NCBI GenBank assembly: GCA_022560365.1
Contig: JADFTG010000114.1
Location: forward strand, 1 to 5,167
DNA: 5,167 nucleotides
Source of the DNA: Chloroflexota bacterium
Lineage (GTDB): Bacteria; Chloroflexota; Dehalococcoidia; SM23-28-2; RBG-16-64-32
Direction of reading: 5' to 3'
This document shows, one piece after another, positions 1 to 4,684 of the stretch. The notes beneath the pieces are model-generated. The model searched no databases and was not told where the DNA came from. It saw only the letters and a list, made by a program, of their open reading frames with translations. Numbering within the stretch: position 1 is the first letter of the stretch; each line of letters begins with the position of its first letter. The position numbers and the translations under genes are program-made.

Positions 1-833
1 GGGCGGGTTCGGTTGTCGATGGCCTGGAGTAGGTCTTTCATGTGTCCGCGCACGGCGGGGGCAACGTGGAGTTCAATATCCTTTTCGGTGACATCTTCCG
101 GGTACTGTTCGCGTTCGTAGGCAGCGCTCTGCAGCGCTTCCTTGGCCTCTTCCTGCGTGCCGGCGAGCGCCTCGATCTGCTCCTGGCGCTCCATCACCTT
201 GTGCAGCTGCTCAAGGGCGAGCGAGAGGCGGTCTGCCAGCGACTCGCTGGATGCCTCCAGCCGCTGGAGTTCGCCGCTGAAGCGCGTGAACTCCTGGTCC
301 AGCCGCATCGTCGCCTCGTGGCTGCGGGCGGACTTCGTCTGGATATCTTCCATCGCCCGCTCTTTGGTCTGTGCTGTCAGGCGGCTGCCGGCGATCTCCT
401 CTTCGATGTGCCGTGCAACTTCTTCGAACGCCTTCATGCGGCCGTCGAACTGATCGATCGACCGGCTGATCGACTCCACCTGCTTGGCGATCATGCCCAC
501 GTCGTAGCGCTCACGTCCGATTTCGGCCTTGCGAGCCTTGCCAACTTGCTCAATGCGGTTGGCGAGCTGGCCCTGGCGGTCCTGCACCTTGCCCAGCTGT
601 CCGCTGAGTTCGCGTACTTCTTCCCGGAACGACTGCAAGGTAGCTTCGACGGAGCCTGAAACGGCCACGCCCTGCACCACTTTCTGCACGTCGGCGTCGA
701 GGGACCAGGCGATCTTGAGCGCCTGCGCCAGTTCGCTCTCTACCTTGTGCAGCCGTGCTTTGGTGTCGCGGACCTCGTTCTCAAGCCACTCGGTGGAGCC
801 GGAGTCTGGAGGAGCCGTCTTCGTGCGAACCAC
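1..833 (-). CDS. Long coiled-coil protein of unknown function (3' end beyond window)
   Basis: Reading the minus strand from a GTG at 833-831 gives 277 codons without a stop up to the left edge, so the C-terminus is missing. A strong Shine-Dalgarno GGAGGA (845-840) sits 6 nt before the GTG, inside the end of hom, and the gene starts 2 nt after the hom stop. This fixes the start and implies translational coupling. I do not recognise the family. The protein has a short Pro/Ser-rich start (residues 1-13). It then has long, highly charged helical stretches rich in Glu, Gln, Arg, Lys and Ala with heptad-like Leu/Val/Ile spacing (about 15-57, 60-145, 150-240). A slightly less helical segment around 241-260 (EQYPEDVTEKDIELHV) follows. 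There is no signal peptide, membrane segment or cysteine, so it is probably a cytoplasmic, oligomeric scaffold-like protein. Similarity to SMC-like or chemoreceptor-type coiled coils would be compositional. The gene is well supported; the function is unknown. Confidence 0.82.
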   Translation of the reverse strand, partial: MVRTKTAPPDSGSTEWLENEVRDTKARLHKVESELAQALKIAWSLDADVQKVVQGVAVSGSVEATLQSFREEVRELSGQLGKVQDRQGQLANRIEQVGKARKAEIGRERYDVGMIAKQVESISRSIDQFDGRMKAFEEVARHIEEEIAGSRLTAQTKERAMEDIQTKSARSHEATMRLDQEFTRFSGELQRLEASSESLADRLSLALEQLHKVMERQEQIEALAGTQEEAKEALQSAAYEREQYPEDVTEKDIELHVAPAVRGHMKDLLQAIDNRTR

Positions 834-835
834 GG

Positions 836-2131
836 TCAATCCTCCACCCTCAGGACGCTTCCGACCTTACGCACCTCATCCTTCAATCTCTCGATCTGTG
901 AGATGCTGCGCTGGACGTCTGCTTCCTGCGCGGCGTGCGTCATGATCACGATCTCCGCCGTCTGCGCCTCGTCGTCAGTCTCCTTCTGGATGACCGAGGC
1001 GATGCTGACACCGTTGTCGCCGCAGGCGCGGGCGATCTCGGCGAGCACGCCGGGCCGGTCGCTCACCTCGACGCGGATGTAGTAGCGAGTGGTGAGCTGG
1101 GATATCGTCTTCATCACCATGTCGGCAGTATAACGCCAGGGTGCAGGCCGGCTGCCGTGAACGATCGAACGCGACGCTTCCAGGACGTCCGCCATGATTG
1201 CCGAGGTCGTAGGCATCGACCCGGCGCCGGCGCCCTGGAAGAGCACGCGGCCGATCAGGTCGCCCTCCACCTGCACGGCGTTGAGAACGCCGTCCACGTT
1301 GGCGAGCAGTTCGTCCTTTGGGACGAGCGCGGGGTGGACACGCACGCAGACGCCGTCGGCGTCGCGCCGGCCGATGGCCAGGAGCTTGATCGCGTATCCC
1401 AGCTCGTCTGCATAGCGGAAGTCGCGCGGCAGCAGGTGCGTGATGCCCTCTCGATAGACGTCGTCCACGCGGACGTGCCCGTGAAACGCCAGGCTGGAGA
1501 GGATGGCGAGCTTGTAGGCGGCGTCGAAGCCTTCGACGTCGCCCGCCGGGTCGGCTTCAGCGTAGCCCAAGTCCTGGGCCTGGCGAAGAGCCTCGCCGAA
1601 CGCGACGTCTTCGCGGCTCATCTGCGTCAGGATGTAGTTCGTCGTGCCATTAATGATTGCGCGCACGCTCGTGATTTCGTTGGCGGAAAGATCACGCTTA
1701 AGCGGCGAGACGATCGGCATGCCGCCGCCGACGCTGGCCTCGAACAGGATGTCCACGCCACCGGCCGTGGCCTGCGCCAGCAGTTCAGGACCGTACTTGG
1801 CCATCAGTTCCTTGTTTGCCGTTACCACCCAGCGGCCCCGGCCCAGGCTTTCCCGGATGTACTCGCGGGCCGGGTCTTCGCCGCCCATGACCTCGACGAC
1901 GATATCGCAGTCGGTGCCCAGCGCCACAGCGGGGTCCGTCGTGATGAGCGATCGGTCCGGGGCGAAGTCGCGCTTGCGCGTGGCGTCGCGCACCAGCACC
2001 TTGCGCAGCTCGATCCGGGCGCCGACGCGATCGGCGTACGTCTCGGCGCGTTCGGTCAGAGCCCGGGCAACGCCGCTGCCGACGACGCCGAGGCCCAGCA
2101 GAACGATACCGACGCTCTCGCGTTCAGTCAC
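836..2131 (-). CDS. hom: Homoserine dehydrogenase with C-terminal ACT domain
   Basis: It reduces aspartate-semialdehyde to homoserine with NAD(P)H, the branch point to threonine, methionine and (via threonine) isoleucine, in the cytosol. The 431 residues match the usual length of monofunctional Hom. The Rossmann dinucleotide motif GLGVVGSG lies at residues 13-20. TANK (K107) and the INGTTNY segment (160-166) follow. The family signature runs over 185-207 and includes DPAGDVEGFD and K207; the two lysines correspond to the catalytic lysines of the family. An ACT domain occupies about 350-427 (YYIRVEVSDRPGVLAEIARA), normally the site of allosteric feedback by threonine. The start is GTG, supported by AGGGG (2141-2137) with a 5-nt spacer. 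That ribosome site overlaps the stop codon of the upstream foldase gene, leaving 8 nt between the genes, which argues for coupled translation. No aspartokinase domain is fused. The identification is very secure. Confidence 0.97.
   Translation of the reverse strand: MTERESVGIVLLGLGVVGSGVARALTERAETYADRVGARIELRKVLVRDATRKRDFAPDRSLITTDPAVALGTDCDIVVEVMGGEDPAREYIRESLGRGRWVVTANKELMAKYGPELLAQATAGGVDILFEASVGGGMPIVSPLKRDLSANEITSVRAIINGTTNYILTQMSREDVAFGEALRQAQDLGYAEADPAGDVEGFDAAYKLAILSSLAFHGHVRVDDVYREGITHLLPRDFRYADELGYAIKLLAIGRRDADGVCVRVHPALVPKDELLANVDGVLNAVQVEGDLIGRVLFQGAGAGSMPTTSAIMADVLEASRSIVHGSRPAPWRYTADMVMKTISQLTTRYYIRVEVSDRPGVLAEIARACGDNGVSIASVIQKETDDEAQTAEIVIMTHAAQEADVQRSISQIERLKDEVRKVGSVLRVED
840..845 (-). 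promoter_or_regulatory. Ribosome binding site deciding the start of the coiled-coil gene
   Basis: The minus strand reads GGAGGA followed by TTGACC and then GTG. This is a near-perfect anti-16S match with a 6-nt spacer. It lies over the last codons of hom, so the terminating hom ribosome is placed next to the downstream start. Confidence 0.75.
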
Positions 2132-2139
2132 GGCGGCCC

Positions 2140-3153
2140 CTAGTTACTCGCCAGGTTAGCGTGATCGACGACGTAACCGATCTTCTCTGCGTCGCCGGTC
2201 TGGGTGTCCATCTCATTCTCGATGTCGATGTTCTCCAGCTTATCAGCCAACCAGTCCCTGTAGGCCTGGCCACCGAGACTGATGTTGTCGCTTTCCGACA
2301 CTTCGTGCGCGTCCGACTTCTCCGTGACCTCGTAGACGAAGACGCTGTTCGGCCCGGAGAAGGTCGTGATCTCGCCAGGCTCAAGCGCGAAGAGGACAGC
2401 CTCTGTCGAATCGTTCAGGACGCCTTCCGCGACCCACCCCTTTTCGCCGCCGTTCTCTGCGGACGTCTGATTGATCGAGCTTTCGGTGGCCAGCAGCCCG
2501 AATTCAGCACCTTCGTTCAGCTGTGCGACGAGGCCGTCCGCCGTCTCCTGGTCCTCGACCTCGATCTCCCGGTAGTTGACGGAGGGCAGAGCCTTCGGGA
2601 CCTCCGCCTGGAACTGCGCCGTTATCTTCGTCTTGAGAACGGCGGCCCGCGAGATGTCCCGATACTGCTCCTCAGTCAGGCCGTTGCGCGTCAGCTCTTC
2701 CTGCAGGCGTGCGTCGAAGTTGGCGTCGTCCACCGAGATCCCCAGTGTGGTCGCGATGTCCTCGCTGATCTCGTCATCGGTAGCGGAAACCGACTGCTCG
2801 TCTGCAAACTGAAGGAGCATCATCTCTTCAACCAGGTCTTGATTGAGCAAGGGTATGATGAGGATGGCGCTAGCGGTGCCGACTTGCTCGACTTTCAAGG
2901 CCGCGCGGTTGGTGTAATCCTCGACGGTCAGCTCCCGGTCGGCGACGCGCAGGCCCAGCGACCCGGGCCGTTGCTGGTCATCGATGTAGTCGGCGAGGAA
3001 GGCCCAGCCGATGACCCCAAGCGAGGCGACGACGAGAAGGATGATTGCGGCCGTGGCCCAGAGCTGCCAGCGGTTCGCCTCAAGCTTGCGTGTGATGCCG
3101 GTCTGCTCGTGTTCCCAGGTGGGTCTCGGGATCTTGGTGTGTCGTTTTGGCAT
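2140..3153 (-). CDS. Membrane-anchored SurA/PpiC-type parvulin-like foldase
   Basis: This is a predicted extracytoplasmic chaperone or peptidyl-prolyl isomerase-like protein of 337 residues. A basic cytoplasmic N-terminus (1-29) precedes one hydrophobic helix at about 31-53 (LWATAAIILLVVASLGVIGW) with no cleavage or lipobox cysteine, so it should be an N-in/C-out anchored protein. A helical SurA_N-like region covers about 66-187, including the segment LNQDLVEEMMLLQFADEQ. A parvulin-like domain covers about 188-279, with GAEFGLLATESS, NGGEKGW and LFALEPGEIT matching the conserved blocks. Both usual parvulin histidines are absent: the ARHIL position reads YREIE, and the GYHII position reads SVFVY. 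Chaperone rather than isomerase activity is therefore plausible. An acidic tail follows (280-337). The ATG start has only a weak AGG-type ribosome site (around 3161-3167). The gene lies 60 nt after rpsR and 8 nt before hom. The family is confident; catalytic competence is doubtful. Confidence 0.85.
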   Translation of the reverse strand: MPKRHTKIPRPTWEHEQTGITRKLEANRWQLWATAAIILLVVASLGVIGWAFLADYIDDQQRPGSLGLRVADRELTVEDYTNRAALKVEQVGTASAILIIPLLNQDLVEEMMLLQFADEQSVSATDDEISEDIATTLGISVDDANFDARLQEELTRNGLTEEQYRDISRAAVLKTKITAQFQAEVPKALPSVNYREIEVEDQETADGLVAQLNEGAEFGLLATESSINQTSAENGGEKGWVAEGVLNDSTEAVLFALEPGEITTFSGPNSVFVYEVTEKSDAHEVSESDNISLGGQAYRDWLADKLENIDIENEMDTQTGDAEKIGYVVDHANLASN

Positions 3154-3188
3154 AGTTCTGCCTACTGGAACAACAGGCGGGCACCGTT

Positions 3189-3222
3189 GGCCGTTTCGAT
3201 GCTAACCAGCGCGCTAACGGCC
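3189..3222 (-). repeat. Inverted repeat at the rpsR/foldase boundary
   Basis: On the minus strand GGCCGTT (3222-3216) is complementary to AACGGCC (3195-3189), separated by 20 nt. The left arm includes the first bases of the rpsR stop codon. There is no U-tract after it, so it is not a classical terminator. It could be an mRNA hairpin that protects the rpsR end or tunes read-through or translation of the foldase gene. A 7-bp match could also be chance in GC-rich DNA. Confidence 0.3.
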
Positions 3223-3579
3223 CTGTGAGATTCTAATGTGATCCGGCGTGTAGGGCAGGAGCGCCAGGTGGCGGGCGCGCTTGATGGCGTTGGAAAGCGC
3301 GCGCTGGTGCTTGGCGCAGGCGCTGGTGCGGCGCCGCGTCTCGATCCGGGCGCGATCGGAGACGAAGCGGCGCAGGAACGAGACGTTCTTGTAGTCCACA
3401 TACCTGATGTGATCGGCGCACATGATGCAGACGCGCCGTCGGCGGCCGCCGGTGCGGCGCCGCGACCGGTCGTCATCGTCCCGCGGCCTACCGCCTGCAG
3501 CCGGGCGCGGACGTGGCCGGTCAGCGCCCGCCGGGGCCGGCGATGGGGTGCTCGCAGTAGTCGTTTTGCTGTCAGTCAT
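3214..3579 (-). CDS. rpsR: 30S ribosomal protein S18, zinc-motif type with long N-terminal extension
   Basis: S18 binds the 16S rRNA central domain as a heterodimer with S6 on the small-subunit platform. The conserved domain occupies about residues 48-115 of 121: RRRRVCIMC, the YVDYKNVSFLRRFVSDRARI block, then TRRRTSACAKHQR and AIKRARHLALLPYTP. C51/C54 and C88/H91 form a CxxC plus CxxH set, typical of the zinc-binding (C+) S18 variants. Residues 1-47 are an extra low-complexity arm, Ser/Thr/Pro-rich and then Arg/Asp/Gly-rich, which makes the protein about 45 residues longer than a typical S18 of about 75. The ATG start is supported by TAGGAC overlapping the ssb stop, 8 nt upstream, so translation is probably coupled to ssb. 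Its partner S6 is two genes upstream in the same transcript. The identification is secure; only the exact start within the extension is uncertain. Confidence 0.96.
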   Translation of the reverse strand: MTDSKTTTASTPSPAPAGADRPRPRPAAGGRPRDDDDRSRRRTGGRRRRVCIMCADHIRYVDYKNVSFLRRFVSDRARIETRRRTSACAKHQRALSNAIKRARHLALLPYTPDHIRISQGR

Positions 3580-3587
3580 CGCTTGTC

Positions 3588-3995
3588 CTATTCAAACGGA
3601 ACGTCTTCGGGTTCCAGATCCATGGCGGCGTCAGGTGTATCGGCCGGAGGCTCACCCGCACCGGGGCGGCTGTCGAGGAATTGTACGTCCTGGGCGATCA
3701 CTTCGGTTGTGTAGCGCTTCTGGCCGTCCTGCCCTTCCCACTGGCGGGTCTGCAGCCGTCCCTCGACGTATACGCGACGGCCCTTCTGCAAGTACTGGTT
3801 GCAGAGCTCAGCGAGCTTGCGAAAGGCAACGATTCTGAACCATTCGGTCTCTTCCTTGCGCTCACCGTCAGAGCCAGTGTAGTTGCGGCTGGCTGCGACA
3901 CGGAAGTTGGTGACGGCAGCGCCGTCCGCTGTGTAGCGCATCTCCGGGTCAGCGCCCAGGTTGCCGATGATCATGACTTTGTTCAGGCTAGCCAT
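3588..3995 (-). CDS. ssb: Single-stranded DNA-binding protein
   Basis: It coats single-stranded DNA in replication, recombination and repair as an OB-fold oligomer. The OB fold fills residues 1-107 of 135. It begins [20 protein letters not shown], with TNFRVAAS, the WFRIVAF core strand and [11 protein letters not shown] in the expected order. A short, disordered Pro/Asp/Glu tail (108-135) follows. The tail ends EPEDVPFE: the acidic-Pro-Phe tip that recruits partner enzymes is recognisable, but a glutamate follows the phenylalanine that normally ends the protein. The ATG lies one base after the rpsF TAG (TAGCATG), and I see only a weak GAG-type ribosome site, so translation probably depends on re-initiation by ribosomes finishing rpsF. 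Placement between rpsF and rpsR is the common bacterial arrangement. At 135 residues it is shorter than the E. coli protein because the linker is short. Confidence 0.96.
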   Translation of the reverse strand: MASLNKVMIIGNLGADPEMRYTADGAAVTNFRVAASRNYTGSDGERKEETEWFRIVAFRKLAELCNQYLQKGRRVYVEGRLQTRQWEGQDGQKRYTTEVIAQDVQFLDSRPGAGEPPADTPDAAMDLEPEDVPFE

Positions 3996-3996
3996 G

Positions 3997-4560
3997 CTAG
4001 TTCTCGGACGCTGCTTCTACGGACTTTTCTGCCGCCGCCTCGGCGGGCTTTTCCGGCGGCTCTTCCGGTGCCTCTTCGGCCGGTGCTTCTGCCGGTGCTT
4101 CTGCCGGTGCCTCTGATGGTGTTTCGGCCGGCGCCTCCGCCGGCGGTTCGGCGGACTCTTCAGCAGGCGCTTCGGCAGATGCCTCGGCCGGCGGCTTCTC
4201 CGCGCCTTCAGTCGGCTTCTCTGCGAGTGCTTCGACGGGCGCATCCGGGTCGAGTTCGGGCTTCAGGACGATCGGCTCATCCATTCGCACGACGAGGTGA
4301 CGCAGGACGTCCTCTGCCAGGCCGATGCTGCTTTCGATCTCGCGCACGTCCTGCGGGTCGAGCGTGAACTGCGTGATGCTGTAGTAGCCCTCGGTGAAGC
4401 GATCGAGCGGATAGGCGAGGCGCCGGCGGCCCCAGCGGTCGACGTTCTTGACCTCGCCACCGCGCTCCTTGATCAGGCCGTGAACGCGATCGACGGTGGC
4501 GGGGAAGCCTTCTTCTCCGCCCTCGGGGCTAACGACAAGTACTAGTTCGTATTCTCGCAA
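3997..4560 (-). CDS. rpsF: 30S ribosomal protein S6 with long acidic Ala/Pro/Glu tail
   Basis: S6 pairs with S18 on the 30S platform. The S6 domain covers residues 1 to about 97 of 187: [13 protein letters not shown], then [29 protein letters not shown] and [13 protein letters not shown]. Residues 98-187 are a tail built almost entirely of Glu, Ala and Pro with a few Lys/Ser, roughly doubling the usual length of about 95-100. E. coli S6 also has a shorter acidic C-terminus, which RimK extends with glutamates; the tail here may do something comparable, which is inference. The start is TTG (4560-4558). It gives exactly the conserved MREYE N-terminus, and GAGAGGA (4571-4565) lies 4 nt upstream. 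It is the first gene after the promoter and leader at 4584-4660, and its stop is 1 nt from the ssb start. The identification is secure. Confidence 0.96.
   Translation of the reverse strand: MREYELVLVVSPEGGEEGFPATVDRVHGLIKERGGEVKNVDRWGRRRLAYPLDRFTEGYYSITQFTLDPQDVREIESSIGLAEDVLRHLVVRMDEPIVLKPELDPDAPVEALAEKPTEGAEKPPAEASAEAPAEESAEPPAEAPAETPSEAPAEAPAEAPAEEAPEEPPEKPAEAAAEKSVEAASEN
4079..4114 (-). repeat. Three tandem 12-bp repeats in the rpsF tail
   Basis: On the plus strand the unit gccggtgcttct occurs at 4079-4090 and 4091-4102, with a one-base variant at 4103-4114. In the coding strand each unit encodes a Glu-Ala-Pro-Ala step. More degenerate copies of the same Ala/Pro/Glu pattern extend from about 4030 to 4200. 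Multiples of 12 bp keep the frame, so copy number can change without disrupting S6. Confidence 0.8.
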
Positions 4561-4564
4561 TGGT

Positions 4565-4571
4565 TCCTCTC
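4565..4571 (-). promoter_or_regulatory. Ribosome binding site supporting the TTG start of rpsF
   Basis: The minus strand reads GAGAGGA, then ACCA, then TTG. No ATG or GTG in this frame lies nearby, and the TTG gives the conserved S6 N-terminus. This site decides the start. The spacer is on the short side. Confidence 0.6.
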
Positions 4572-4583
4572 AACGCAAAGTAA

Positions 4584-4623
4584 GCCCCGTGAGTCTCGGC
4601 CTCCACGGGCCATTCCCACGGGC
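4584..4623 (-). promoter_or_regulatory. Candidate S6:S18-binding leader hairpin in the rpsF 5' UTR
   Basis: The predicted 5' UTR is about 65 nt and contains CCCGTG twice (4622-4617 and 4609-4604) and one complementary CACGGG (4591-4586). The second copy gives the more compact hairpin: CCCGT (4609-4605) with ACGGG (4590-4586), one bulged G (4604), then GAG (4603-4601) with CTC (4593-4591). Its 7-nt loop GCCGAGA exposes CCG at 4599-4597. Known rpsF leaders in many phyla present a conserved unpaired CCG that the S6:S18 complex recognises, mimicking its 16S rRNA site, and repress the operon. Position, size and the exposed CCG fit. The first CCCGTG copy could compete for the same 3' strand and give an alternative fold. 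The exact consensus was not checked. Confidence 0.5.
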
Positions 4624-4631
4624 ACCAGCGG

Positions 4632-4660
4632 ATTATAACACCACGCTATTGGTCGAACAA
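4632..4660 (-). promoter_or_regulatory. Sigma-70-type promoter with extended -10, driving rpsF operon
   Basis: The minus strand carries TTGTTC (4660-4655), a 17-nt spacer, and a perfect TATAAT (4637-4632) preceded by TGT, giving an extended -10 (TGnTATAAT). Transcription should begin near 4626-4624, leaving a leader of about 65 nt before rpsF. It lies in the 124-nt gap after the upstream reading frame. It is the only convincing promoter I see in the window, so it probably serves all genes to its left. Confidence 0.75.
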
Positions 4661-4684
4661 CGGGCCGCTGGCGACGCTCCGCGG

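Noticed and set aside
42..659. Plus-strand reading frame of 205 codons near the left edge
   Set aside because: The minus strand is open across the whole of this stretch, with an ideal ribosome site and coiled-coil composition. The plus-strand frame is its antisense shadow.
935..2143. A 402-codon plus-strand reading frame opposite hom
   Set aside because: It is the antisense shadow of a securely identified gene in GC-rich DNA. Its product has no recognisable motif and there is no ribosome site of note.
2161..3228. A 355-codon plus-strand reading frame opposite the foldase gene
   Set aside because: It is a codon-bias shadow of the minus-strand gene, which has a clear membrane anchor and parvulin blocks. 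The plus-strand product shows no domain.
4023..4210. Regularly spaced repeats that could suggest a CRISPR or other array
   Set aside because: The units are contiguous 12-bp coding repeats without spacers, in frame with S6.
3681..4367. Plus-strand frame of 228 codons opposite ssb and rpsF
   Set aside because: It overlaps two certain genes antisense. Its Pro/Leu/Arg-rich product arises from the repeats in the S6 tail.
4661..4684. Possible rho-independent terminator after the CobA-HemD stop
   Set aside because: The stretch has short CCGC/GCGG complementarity but no stable stem followed by a U-tract.
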